From positions 1 through 21,644 of IMG/VR virus record IMGVR_UViG_3300013094_000320: 21,644 nucleotides of DNA; one strand, 5' to 3'. Positions within the stretch are counted from its first letter, which is position 1, and the number at the start of each line of letters is the position of its first letter. This document shows positions 1-8,900 of this stretch, in pieces. The stretch is from a virus. Position numbers and translations under genes: made by a program. Under the pieces are notes generated by a model, which was given only the letters and a program-made list of their open reading frames with translations, was not told the origin of the DNA and made no database searches.

Positions 1-71
1 CCACTAGGGCCCAGATACGCGAGCACAATGCGGTAGGCGTGGCTCTAAAGTGTGGGTGGATTAAGAAATGA
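1..71 (+). CDS. C-terminal end of an upstream virion gene (partial, possibly capsid protein)
   Basis: The frame starting at base 3 is open from the window edge to a TGA at 69-71 and encodes about 22 residues ending in ALKCGWIKK. Its stop overlaps the next gene's start as ATGA, the same coupling used throughout this phage, which supports it being a real gene end. In P22-like and related podovirus layouts the gene before the adaptor is usually the major capsid protein. That identity is an inference from position only, because too little sequence is present to recognise a family. Confidence 0.6.
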   Translation, partial: TRAQIREHNAVGVALKCGWIKK

Positions 72-808
72 CGACAGGCCTTAGTTACGACGGAACAGTA
101 TCTGGGACGACAAGCTATCTCACACAGATATCTACGATGGCTGTTGTTGACGTAACGGACCCTAATTTTATTAATATTCTTCCACAAATGATTACATTTG
201 CTGAAAACAGGATCTACCGCGACGTAGACTTTCTTTTCACATCTATTGCAACAACGGCATATTCTTTAACTGTTGGAACTCGTGACATTATTGTCCCTGC
301 CGGGACATTTGTTGTTCCTGAGCAAATTAACGTATTGACGCCGGTTGGCGTGACAAATCCAGATGCTGCAACCAGAAACCCACTCCTACCAACAACCAAG
401 GAGTTTCTGGATGCGGTTTACGGTAGCTATCTTTACCCCGGTCTTCCTAAATATTTTTGTCCATTTGACGATTATCACTTCATAGTTGGACCATATCCAG
501 ATCAAAGTTATACAGTTGAGATTATTGGCACATATCGCCCAGACAGCATGTCTGCGACCAACCTTACGACCTTTATCAGTCTTTACCTGCCAGATTTATT
601 TATTATGGCAAGCATGATCTACATTGCTGCATATCAGCGTAACTTCTCGAGCGCGATGGGCAATGATCCACAAATGCCTGTGACCTATGAGACACAGTAT
701 CAAGCGTTATTGAAATCCGCTCTTAGTGAAGAGGAACGTAAAAAATTTCAGGCCGCTGCGTGGTCTTCACAAGGACCGGCTCCAATTGCTACACCAACTC
801 GCGGTTAA
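68..808 (+). CDS. Head-tail adaptor protein (P22 gp4 / T7 gp11-like role)
   Basis: A 246-residue protein that probably forms the adaptor ring between portal and tail. The N-terminal part (about residues 20-60) looks like the alpha-helical start of phage adaptors: a short lead, then DPNFINILPQMITFAENRIY, the pattern of helices that pack on the portal. The middle is beta-rich with many aromatic residues (PKYFCPFDDYHFIVGPYP), followed by helices around residues 170-225 and a flexible Pro/Ala tail. The start is an ATG overlapping the previous stop, with GGTGG about 8 bases upstream. It precedes a large stabiliser-like protein, as adaptors do in podovirus gene order, although an HNH gene now separates them. 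The fold assignment comes from sequence pattern and context. A generic connector protein is the main alternative. Confidence 0.62.
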   Translation: MTTGLSYDGTVSGTTSYLTQISTMAVVDVTDPNFINILPQMITFAENRIYRDVDFLFTSIATTAYSLTVGTRDIIVPAGTFVVPEQINVLTPVGVTNPDAATRNPLLPTTKEFLDAVYGSYLYPGLPKYFCPFDDYHFIVGPYPDQSYTVEIIGTYRPDSMSATNLTTFISLYLPDLFIMASMIYIAAYQRNFSSAMGNDPQMPVTYETQYQALLKSALSEEERKKFQAAAWSSQGPAPIATPTRG

Positions 809-812
809 TATT

Positions 813-1484
813 ATGCAAGATAAAAAATGCCGATTGTGTGAAGAAATTAAACCTATTGAAGGGTTTTCTAAAAAAACGTCTTCAAAAGATGGTCATATGA
901 ATATTTGTAAATTATGTGATTCAAAAAAATCTAGTAAATGGCATTTTGAAAATCCAGAAAAGTCTAAAATACGCGGAGCAAGATATAGAAGTAATAACAA
1001 AGAATATATTTTACAAAGAGATCGAGACAAATATTATAGCGATAAAGAAATTATTTTAAAGAAAAGAAAAGAATATTATGAAAACAATAAATATTTTGTA
1101 ATTAAAAAAGTTTTAAATTATCAAAAAGAAAATAGGGAAGTTAACCGACGTGCACAAAGGAAACATTATACAAATAATAAAATTCAGTATATGTCTCGTT
1201 CAGCATACCGCCGAGCATCAAAGCTTCAGGCCACACCTATATGGTTAAATGAAATACATAAAATGCAAATTCAATGGTTTTATTCAGCATCTAAAATGAT
1301 GACAGAGACTTCTGGCGTTAAGCATCACGTTGACCATATCCATCCACTACAAGGCGATGGTTTTTCAGGTCTTCATGTTCCTTGGAATTTGCGCGTGATT
1401 AAAGCTGAAGAAAACATTTCCAAAAACAACAAGCTCCCACAAGAGCTAAAAAACTTAGCGTGGGAGATTGAATATGCCGCATAG
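813..1484 (+). CDS. HNH homing-type endonuclease with N-terminal zinc motif
   Basis: A 223-residue free-standing HNH endonuclease. The N-terminus has two Cys pairs (C6/C9 and C32/C35) that likely bind zinc. A long, very basic Lys/Tyr/Asn-rich middle follows (about residues 45-130), then an HNH core beginning with HHVDHIHPL (residues 171-179; His172, Asp174 and His175 are likely metal/catalytic residues), followed by GLHVPWNLRVI and an N-x3-N-K ending typical of this subfamily. The gene is clearly more AT-rich than both neighbours, uses many AAA/AAT/ATA codons and lacks a good Shine-Dalgarno sequence. It starts 5 bases after the adaptor stop, and its 3' end overlaps the next gene by 11 bases. 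Insertion between two conserved structural genes and the odd base composition suggest a mobile nuclease gene acquired by transfer. Confidence 0.88.
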   Translation: MQDKKCRLCEEIKPIEGFSKKTSSKDGHMNICKLCDSKKSSKWHFENPEKSKIRGARYRSNNKEYILQRDRDKYYSDKEIILKKRKEYYENNKYFVIKKVLNYQKENREVNRRAQRKHYTNNKIQYMSRSAYRRASKLQATPIWLNEIHKMQIQWFYSASKMMTETSGVKHHVDHIHPLQGDGFSGLHVPWNLRVIKAEENISKNNKLPQELKNLAWEIEYAA

Positions 1485-4314
1485 CACGCTCAAGCTTCAG
1501 CCGGGGGTCGATCAGAATAGAACGCTTGCCCTTAACGAGGCGGCGATATCAAACACGCAGCTCGTTCGTTTCATACCAGACAAGCAAGGTCTTGGGCTTG
1601 TTCAAAAGCTTGGCGGTTGGGTAAAGTATTTTAATTCAAGTATTACAACTATTGTTAGAGCTATGTGGGCGTGGGAAGATACTAACGCCATAACATATTT
1701 AGCTCTTGGATGTGAAGGCAACGCCATAAACGGCAATGGCCTTTCAGTGATATATAACGGCTCTAAACAAGTAATTACACCACAATTCAGCGCGCTCACT
1801 GCAGGAATTGCGACAACTGCAGCGAGTTCCAATACGCCTTTTTATTATTCTATTGTTTCACCCAATGGCGCAATTACTTCAGGAACCACTGCAACGGTTA
1901 CATTTACTGGATACCATTATTTCAAAGTAGGTGATTATATTTACATATCTGGCAACTCTGTAACTAATTATAATGGCACGCAAATTGTAACCGGAGTAAC
2001 ATACAATACAGTATCCTTTACTATTGCTTCTGGAACTGCAAATGGCTCTGGAGGAACAATAACATATGCATCAGGCATACAAACTAATGCCGGTTCTGCA
2101 GATGTTTATGTTACTATTCCAAATTCAAATTTAAATAATTATAGTTCTGTCTATTTTAAAACACCGATGAGCGTTGGTGGTATTGTTATATTTGGGCTTT
2201 ATCAGGCAACATATGTAAGTATTAATCAATTTAAAATAACCGTTACAGATGTCCTTGGAAATTTAAAACCTGCTACGTCAACAGTTTCAACTACGCCGGG
2301 ATTGGGAGCAATGCCGGTGTTTTATTTTACAAATACTCAAGCATTAGTTTATGTGTATTTACCAAATCACGGATATCAGGTTGGGGATACTTTTTCTATT
2401 ATTGATCCTATTCAATCTGGAACTGTTTATCTTTCTGGAAATTATACGGTTCTTGGATTAGGTAGCGATCAAGCTGGAACTAATTCAACTAATTATTTTA
2501 GTATTGGAGCCAACAGCACAGCTACACAGGTTAGTCCATCATCATTTACTGGAGATGGAACATATGCATCTGTTACGTTTCAATTAGGATATGGCGTAAA
2601 TATTGGGGACACAATAACAATATCAAATTGTCCCGTTGCTGGATATAATAATACTGTTGGAGCTATCGTTGTAGACGTTTCATCTACATCCACATCAACA
2701 ACTGTTAAATATGCAAATACAACAACAACCCCGGTATCTTCTTTATTAACTGGGTGTTTCCTTTTTAATGCAACAACACTTTCTAATGGCGGGTTTTCTG
2801 ACATCATTATTTATCGATCTCCCGCCCCACTACCAACAGGAACAGGATACGGCGTTGGTGGTTATGGTGTTGGCGGATATGGCAACGGTGTTGTCCCTCC
2901 TAATCCATATTCTGCAACAACAGCAGCCACTGGAACTACCACTGTTGCAACAATAACCTATAATTCTACCAACCTATTTAATGTTGGTGATACAGTTACA
3001 GTCTCAGGCGTAACGCCACTTGGATACAACGGCACTTACACAGTAACAGCTGTTCCAGCAACAAATCAGATAAGTTTTGCCAATACAACAACTGGGCCTC
3101 AGACAGTTGCAGGAACGGTTACAAACAATACACAGTTAGGACTTCCGTTAACCGTAACAGATTGGACATTAGATAACTGGGGATCTTATCTCATATCCTG
3201 TCCAGTTGGTGGCGGCATATATGAGTGGAGTCCTAACTCTGGCTCAAGCCTTTCATCAATTATACCTCAAGCTCCTCCAGTAAATGACGGCATATTTGTA
3301 GCAATGCCGCAGCGTCAGATTATTGCTTGGGGTAGCACATTTACGGGCATTCAAGATCCACTTCTTGTTAGGTGGTCTGACGTTAATAACTATTCCTCTT
3401 GGATAGCTCTTATTACTAATCAGGCAGGCTCTTATCGCCTTCCACGCGGGTCTAGAATTGTTGGTGGTATTCAAGGCCCACAGCAGGGTTTGATATGGAC
3501 AGACTTAGCCGTATGGGCAATGCAGTATTCTGGTCCTCCATATGTCTATCAGTTCAACGAGCTTGGAACAGGGTGTGGTCTTATTGCTCAAAAGGCAGCG
3601 GCATCAATGAATGGCGCTGTATATTGGATGGGTCAAAGCCAATTCTTTATGCTTGGATCTAATGGCGTTGAAATAATTCCCTGTCCAATATGGGACGTTA
3701 TATTCCAAGACTTAGATACAAGCAACTTAAACAAAATCCGTATTGCGCCTAATTCTCGGTTTGGCGAAATCATGTGGTTTTACCCAACCATCAGCAATGG
3801 TGGAGAGGTTAATGCATACGTCAAATATAATGTTGTTATGCGTCAATGGGATTTTGGAACGCTATCCAGAACAGCTTGGATAAATCAGTCCGTTCTTGGT
3901 CCACCTATTGGCGCTGGCATAGATGATCAGGGAACATATTACATTTATCAGCACGAAATCGGTCAAAATGCTGATGGTAATGTTATGAACTCCAGCTTCC
4001 AGACTGGTTATTTCGTAATTGCTGATGGTGAATATAAAGTATTCGTAGACCAAGTTTGGCCTGACATGAAATGGGGATTATATGGCGGAGCTCAAACAGC
4101 TCACGTCAATCTAACATTCTATGTAACAGATTATCCCGGAGACACGCCAAGAACTTATGGGCCGTATAATATTTCAATTGATACGGAATATATTACGCCA
4201 AGGTTCCGCGGCAGGTTAATGTCAATAAAAATTGAAAGTGATCCTGCAGAAATAAATACTTTCTGGCGTCTAGGCGCTATGCGTTATCGTTTTGAGCAGG
4301 ATGGAAAATTCTAA
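1474..4314 (+). CDS. Large tail / packaged-DNA stabilisation protein (P22 gp10-like), with repeated beta modules
   Basis: A 946-residue virion protein, probably a beta-propeller tail-hub or DNA-stabilisation protein that plugs the portal-adaptor channel. The N-terminus (HSTLKLQPGVDQNRTLALNE, then FIPDKQGLGLVQKLGGWVKY) and the C-terminal half (QRQIIAWGSTF, LLVRWSDVNNYSSW, AVYWMGQSQFFMLGSNG, MRQWDFGTLSRTAW) show the blade-like WSD and aromatic repeats typical of such phage proteins. Four threonine/glycine-rich beta modules of about 50 residues and a GYGVGG repeat (about residues 458-470) are inserted between these halves. The start is set at ATG 1474, which has GGGAG 7 bases upstream, rather than at a TTG six bases earlier. 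The gene overlaps the HNH gene by 11 bases and its stop shares a base with the next start (TAATG). The stabiliser role is inferred from pattern and gene order. Confidence 0.65.
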   Translation: MPHSTLKLQPGVDQNRTLALNEAAISNTQLVRFIPDKQGLGLVQKLGGWVKYFNSSITTIVRAMWAWEDTNAITYLALGCEGNAINGNGLSVIYNGSKQVITPQFSALTAGIATTAASSNTPFYYSIVSPNGAITSGTTATVTFTGYHYFKVGDYIYISGNSVTNYNGTQIVTGVTYNTVSFTIASGTANGSGGTITYASGIQTNAGSADVYVTIPNSNLNNYSSVYFKTPMSVGGIVIFGLYQATYVSINQFKITVTDVLGNLKPATSTVSTTPGLGAMPVFYFTNTQALVYVYLPNHGYQVGDTFSIIDPIQSGTVYLSGNYTVLGLGSDQAGTNSTNYFSIGANSTATQVSPSSFTGDGTYASVTFQLGYGVNIGDTITISNCPVAGYNNTVGAIVVDVSSTSTSTTVKYANTTTTPVSSLLTGCFLFNATTLSNGGFSDIIIYRSPAPLPTGTGYGVGGYGVGGYGNGVVPPNPYSATTAATGTTTVATITYNSTNLFNVGDTVTVSGVTPLGYNGTYTVTAVPATNQISFANTTTGPQTVAGTVTNNTQLGLPLTVTDWTLDNWGSYLISCPVGGGIYEWSPNSGSSLSSIIPQAPPVNDGIFVAMPQRQIIAWGSTFTGIQDPLLVRWSDVNNYSSWIALITNQAGSYRLPRGSRIVGGIQGPQQGLIWTDLAVWAMQYSGPPYVYQFNELGTGCGLIAQKAAASMNGAVYWMGQSQFFMLGSNGVEIIPCPIWDVIFQDLDTSNLNKIRIAPNSRFGEIMWFYPTISNGGEVNAYVKYNVVMRQWDFGTLSRTAWINQSVLGPPIGAGIDDQGTYYIYQHEIGQNADGNVMNSSFQTGYFVIADGEYKVFVDQVWPDMKWGLYGGAQTAHVNLTFYVTDYPGDTPRTYGPYNISIDTEYITPRFRGRLMSIKIESDPAEINTFWRLGAMRYRFEQDGKF
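1882..3127 (+). repeat. Four diverged beta-module repeats inside the stabiliser gene
   Basis: Protein-level repeats of about 50 residues lie at roughly 1882-2076, 2370-2515, 2541-2745 and 2926-3127. Each has a VGD(T/Y) strand, a GYN or NYNGT turn, and a strand resembling NQISFANTT. Copy 4 is the clearest (VGDTVTVSGVTPLGYNGTYT). Copy 2 is the most diverged. They resemble the small beta domains that annotation pipelines sometimes name E1 FCCH-like in phage tail proteins; that name is from memory and untested here. Confidence 0.6.
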
Positions 4315-4892
4315 TGGCTACCTTAGACGATATTCTCACTACACAGAAAAATGGTGTTGTAGCCATTAACAACTTGTCTGAATCTCTTAATAGCCTTTAT
4401 GCGGCATACGTTTCATCAATTGGAAATAAAACATCAACCTCAATATCTTCTGCAACTACTGTTGTTACTGGAACGTCTAGGCTTGTAAGTCTTAATGTTA
4501 CAACTGCAGGTTCGGCTGGAACAATTTATGATTCATTATCTGCAACAGTAACAAATGCTACAGGAACAGGAACCGCGGCAACCCTTACATATAACGGATA
4601 TGGTGTATTTGCTATTGGAGATCTAATCACTGTCGTTGGTATGAATCCCGCCGGTTATAACACAACAAATGCAACTGTAACGGCTATAACAAATACAACT
4701 GTTACTTATGCAAATGCGACGTCGTCAGCGTTTGTAAGTGGTGGAACTTTATTAAACTCTACTTCCTCTCGTATTGTTGCTGCTATACCTGCTACTATCG
4801 GAAATTGGCCGATAGGAAGCTATTTCAAAAAAGGTATAACTGTTCTTCCCGGTGCCAGTCAGGTTGTAACCGTTAATTATTACACAAGCTGA
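4314..4892 (+). CDS. Small virion-associated protein with one shared beta module
   Basis: A 192-residue protein with no function I recognise. The first 40 residues are helical (DDILTTQKNGVVAINNLSES). The rest is a Thr/Ala/Val-rich beta protein. Residues about 85-150 (GDLITVVGMNPAGYNTTNAT and onward) match the beta module repeated four times in the preceding gene. The C-terminus (FKKGITVLPGASQVVTVNYYTS) looks like a closing beta strand. The ATG shares one base with the previous stop (TAATG), so translation is probably coupled and the two proteins may be made together and sit in the same tail structure. It could be a tail decoration protein or a cofactor of the stabiliser; this is inference. 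Confidence 0.7.
   Translation: MATLDDILTTQKNGVVAINNLSESLNSLYAAYVSSIGNKTSTSISSATTVVTGTSRLVSLNVTTAGSAGTIYDSLSATVTNATGTGTAATLTYNGYGVFAIGDLITVVGMNPAGYNTTNATVTAITNTTVTYANATSSAFVSGGTLLNSTSSRIVAAIPATIGNWPIGSYFKKGITVLPGASQVVTVNYYTS
4567..4760 (+). repeat. Fifth copy of the shared beta module
   Basis: This stretch encodes ATLTYNGYGVFAIGDLITVV and continues through GMNPAGYNTTNATVTAI to TYANATSS. It follows the same strand-turn-strand pattern as the four copies in the neighbouring stabiliser gene. Confidence 0.58.
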
Positions 4893-4900
4893 GGATAGTC

Positions 4901-5443
4901 ATGCCGCTCGCTAAGGGAAAATCACAAAAAACTATTTCTTCTAATATCGAAGAAATGGTCCACGCTGGTCATCCCCGGCAACAAGCGGTAGCCGCGGCTC
5001 TCCAGACTGCACGTCAGTCGCGTGCAGAAGGCGGAGAAACGAATGAAAAAATTCATGTTGGCCCTATACATAGTAATGTGGCCGGTCGCACAGATCATTT
5101 GCCTATTAATGTTCCTTCTGGTGCTTATGTCATACCAGCCGACATAATCTCAGCTATGGGCGAAGGCAACACAATGGCCGGTTTCCAAATTGCTAATGAT
5201 GTTTTTGGAATCCAACCTTCTGTTTCTTTACTTGATGACGATGACGCTGTTGGTAAGCCAGTGGAGATCGTAGCAGCTGGTGGAGAATATGTTATCTCTC
5301 CATTTAATGTTGCTCGCATCGGTGTTCGCGCTAGTGGCAATAGTTTAGATAATGGCCACAAACTCTTAGATGAGTTTGTCAAAGAATATCGCGCAAAGAC
5401 CGTTCAAACATTGAAAAAACTACCGGGACCAAAGAAGGACTGA
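4901..5443 (+). CDS. DUF6496-type phage virion protein
   Basis: A 180-residue protein. The N-terminal 40 residues (MPLAKGKSQKTISSNIEEMV, then HAGHPRQQAVAAALQTARQS) match the short basic helical motif named DUF6496 that recurs at the start of many phage structural proteins. The middle (GPIHSNVAGRTDHLPINVPS, then GAYVIPADIISAMGEGNT) and the end (GGEYVISPFNVARIG, LKKLPGPKKD) are also strongly patterned and familiar from uncultured and marine phages. GAGGATAG lies just before the ATG. It sits among tail and ejection genes, so a minor virion or morphogenesis role is likely. The precise function is unknown. Confidence 0.7.
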   Translation: MPLAKGKSQKTISSNIEEMVHAGHPRQQAVAAALQTARQSRAEGGETNEKIHVGPIHSNVAGRTDHLPINVPSGAYVIPADIISAMGEGNTMAGFQIANDVFGIQPSVSLLDDDDAVGKPVEIVAAGGEYVISPFNVARIGVRASGNSLDNGHKLLDEFVKEYRAKTVQTLKKLPGPKKD

Positions 5444-5454
5444 GGGGGACTTCT

Positions 5455-5958
5455 ATGAGTGATGACGTAAAGGTGAGGGTTGGGACGCCAGAGGATTTAG
5501 ATGGTATAATGGACCTTGCCGTTAATGTAGCCAAGGAGAATGGCGTATTTGCTCCTGACATACATAAGGTTTTGAGTGAGGTTTGGCCGTCACTGCACCA
5601 GCACTTTGGCATTGTCGGAGTGATCGGCAATATCGGTAACCCACTTGAGGGGTTCGTGCTACTCAGGATTGGCCAACAGTGGTATAATAATAATAACATC
5701 TTGGAAGAACGGGTAGTTTTCGTCGATAAAAAGTTCCGTAGTGCAAAAGGCGGTCGGGCCAGAAAACTATGCGAGTTTTCCAAAAAGGCGGCAGATGAAT
5801 TGGGATTGCCGCTCATTATAGGAATAATGTCCCACAGTCGGACAGAAGGTAAAATGAGGCTTTATAGGCGAATGTTTGGTCCAGAGGCCGGTTGTTTCTT
5901 CCTTTACGGTGCGACGACTGGCAATTGGAATACAAATGATGGGTTGCCTCAAAGTTAA
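5455..5958 (+). CDS. GNAT-family N-acetyltransferase
   Basis: A 167-residue protein with the GNAT layout. The N-terminus reads VRVGTPEDLDGIMDLA, a beta strand plus first helix. A central beta hairpin follows (GFVLLRIGQQWYNNNNILEE), then VFVDKKFRSAKGGRARKLC, corresponding to the acetyl-CoA-binding motif A loop (R/Q-x-x-G-x-G/A replaced here by RSAKGGRA) and its helix. The strand LPLIIGIMSH and an RLYRRMFGPEAG segment complete the domain. It likely transfers an acetyl group from acetyl-CoA to an unknown acceptor. The gene has a strong GAGGGGG site six bases before the ATG and sits between two virion genes. GNAT genes are a recurring feature at this place in related phages, but their substrate is not known. 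Confidence 0.72.
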   Translation: MSDDVKVRVGTPEDLDGIMDLAVNVAKENGVFAPDIHKVLSEVWPSLHQHFGIVGVIGNIGNPLEGFVLLRIGQQWYNNNNILEERVVFVDKKFRSAKGGRARKLCEFSKKAADELGLPLIIGIMSHSRTEGKMRLYRRMFGPEAGCFFLYGATTGNWNTNDGLPQS

Positions 5959-5971
5959 TTGGAGAAGTTGA

Positions 5972-8900
5972 ATGTGCGGCGGCAAAGGTTCACAATCAGG
6001 CGGCGGAACAGGGGCCCTCGGATGGGGTGGTTTAGCGCCCGCACAGCAGCAAACGACACAAGCCTCCCCGCAGGCCCTTGGCTGGTATAATCAGGCTATG
6101 AACCTTGGCCAGCAGGCCGTCAGTAATCCTTACCAGCAATTCGGAACGACGCCACAAGACTTTGTCGCCCAGCTAAATGCGCAACAGCAGGCCGCGCAGC
6201 AGGGTATACAGCAACAGGCCGCTGCAACTCAGCCGTTTGCTGAAATGGGCGCTGGATTGCAGGCTGCATCAGGATTGGGCAACGCCGCTCAAATGGCCGG
6301 CGCATATATGAACCCATTTATGCAGCAGGTTGTCTCTCCCGTTCAGCAGGCGCTACAGCAGCAGCAAGGGCAACAGCTTGCGCAGCAACAGGCCGATGCT
6401 ATTAGCGGCGGCGCATTTGGCGGCGAGCGTGCTGGTTTGCAACGCGCAACCCTTCAGGGTCAGCAAGAGCTTGCTATGGGTCAGGCCCTTAGCCCCCTAT
6501 ATCAGACGGGATATGGTCAAGCTCTAGGCGCAGCTCAAACAGATCTTCAGCGCCAGTTAGCAGCTGGACAGGGCCTGTCTCAAGCAGGATTGGCCGCACA
6601 ACAGGCTTCCCTTGGCGCGGGAACACTTGGCCAGCAGACGCAGCAGGCGGGAATTAACGCTCTCTACAATCAGTTTCAGCAGCAGCAAATGTGGCCATAC
6701 ATGCAGGCGCAGTTTCTTGGCGGACTTGCTGGATCACTTGGACCCCTTACTGGCACTCAGACATATCAGGCGCAGGCGTCTAACCCATTTGGTATGCTTC
6801 TCGCCCGTGGTGGCGCTGCCAAGTCACGCATGGGTGGCGCAGTAAGGGGCGGCGGTGACTACTACAAGGGTGGTGTGGTCCCGCAGGGATACGCCACTAA
6901 GGGCGGCGTCCCCATTGGTGACGTTTCCTATGGTGACGACCACGACCTCGCAAGCGCATTGGACTCACAAGAGGCAATGTATCAAAACGCTCCGACACCT
7001 GAAGACATACCTGCAAGTCAAATTCAAACGGGTAAGCCCCTTGAAGCCAAACTTGGTAGTGTTGGTCAAGGCAAACAACAGGCAAGTCTGTCTGATATCA
7101 TCAAGGCTGGCAAAGATGCCCTTGGTCTTGGTTCAGATATATATGGTATGGGAAAAAGTGCTTACGGCGGGCTAGGCGCTGCGGCTGATAGTTTGTTTGG
7201 TCCCGCAACAGTAACTGGCGGAGCGGGCTCTTTAGCTGTCCCGACATATGGGGCAGGATTAGGCGCTCAAATTGGGTCCGGCCTTTCTGGTATTGGATCA
7301 GCACTTGGTGATATTGGAAGTGCTGCTTTAGCCTTTCTTCCTTTTGGATTTGAACGAGGCGGCGCTGTTCCTCGTCACGGCTACAATGGCGAAAATGGTT
7401 CTTCTGTTCCAGTATCTGAAGAAGACGACGGCTTTGAGCCTGCAGTTGAGCGCACATTAAAGTTTGAGGGTGGATTAAATCCGCGCGACACGACTGGCCT
7501 GCCTTCAATGCGCGGCATTAGCCAAGCAGCTCACCCCAATATTGACGTAACTAAATTAACCCCTGAACAGACAAAAGACATTTATCGCAAAGAATATTGG
7601 CAGGGAATTAATGCATCTAACTTGCCGCCTGAAATTAGAGAAATGGCCTACGACACTGCAGTCATGGCTGGTCCGGGTAGAGCCAAACAATTGCTTGCTC
7701 AGTCTGAAAATGACCCTGAAAAGTTTATGTCGGCGCGGCGTGACTTTTTAAATAGTCTTGTTGAGCGCAACCCCGAAAAATACGGAAAATACGCAAAGGC
7801 TTGGGAAAACAGAAACCGCGCACTAGAGGGCGGCGACACTGCTGGCGGTGGACTTGCTGGTGCTGAGAAGGCTCTTCTCTCAAGCCGGTCGGAAATACCT
7901 TTAGGCGATCCGCGACGTAGCTATTTAGGTCTGGACCAATCCGAAAAGGCTGCGCCAGAAGAAGAGGGGTTGGGCGGAATATTTAAAGAAGAGCACGTCG
8001 TCCCAGCTCTAATGGGTCTTGGTTCTGCAATTTCTGGTATGGTCGGCGCTAAGACAACGTCACCCGGCGCGGCCATTGCTTCTGGCCTTGGTCAGGGGCT
8101 TGCTGGTGGCGCTAAGTCTTATATGGATATGCGCAAAGACCAGCTTGCTAGAGAAATAGAGAAATCAAAAATGTCCCTTCAAGAAAGAGGGGTAAATGTC
8201 GAAGAATTAAATGCTCTACTCAAGCAAAGCGAATTTGCGCAAAAACAAAAAAGCATAAAAAATACTGCTGATATATTGGCAGGTAGAAAGCCCTCTTATC
8301 CAGAGGAGCCAACAACTACGACACCAAAAGACACAGCTCCATCTGCACAACCTCCTCAATCAAAGGAACAGAAGACTGAATCTATTCGGCTTGCTGAGAG
8401 GGCAGAAGCTGAGGCAGAACAATATAGACAAATGGCAAGAGCCGCAACGACCCAAGAAGAACAAAGAGATTTCTTGTCGAAGGCAAATGCTTCAGACGCA
8501 AGAGCTGAAAATTTAAGGATGCAATCTCCTGAGAATTTAGAATTGAAGGCTGGCGCAGAACTTAGAGCTAAACAGTATCAAGCAATTGAGCAAAGCATTG
8601 CCGACGACGTTAGAGCCGCTCAACCTGCAATTGATAGATTAGAACTAACTAATAGCCTCCTTGATGACAAAGGCGTCTACACTGGTCCTCTTGGAGAAAG
8701 GTTCTTGCAAGTCAAGCAAACGCTTGATGCCTTGGGATATCCGGGACTCAAAGAAGGCGTTTCAAATACAGAGTTCTTTAGGTCTATGGCTAATAAAATG
8801 GTTACAGATGCCACCAACGGCAGTCTTGGCGCTGGAATATCTAATGCCGACGTCAATTTTCTTAGACAAGTTCAGGCAAATATGGGGACTTCTAAAGAGG

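Noticed and set aside
2845-2890. The GYGVGG-coding repeat as a possible DNA minisatellite or slippage site.
   Set aside because: Only two or three short units are present with varied codons, so a protein-level linker is the simpler reading.
5379-5816. A 145-codon minus-strand frame opposite the GNAT gene.
   Set aside because: It is the antisense shadow of a recognisable acetyltransferase inside a plus-strand operon; the low-complexity Ser/Leu translation has no family pattern.
7101-7508. A 135-codon minus-strand frame opposite the ejection protein gene.
   Set aside because: The Gln/Arg/Leu-rich translation is what antisense of this composition gives; the sense strand has a recognisable GH108 domain.
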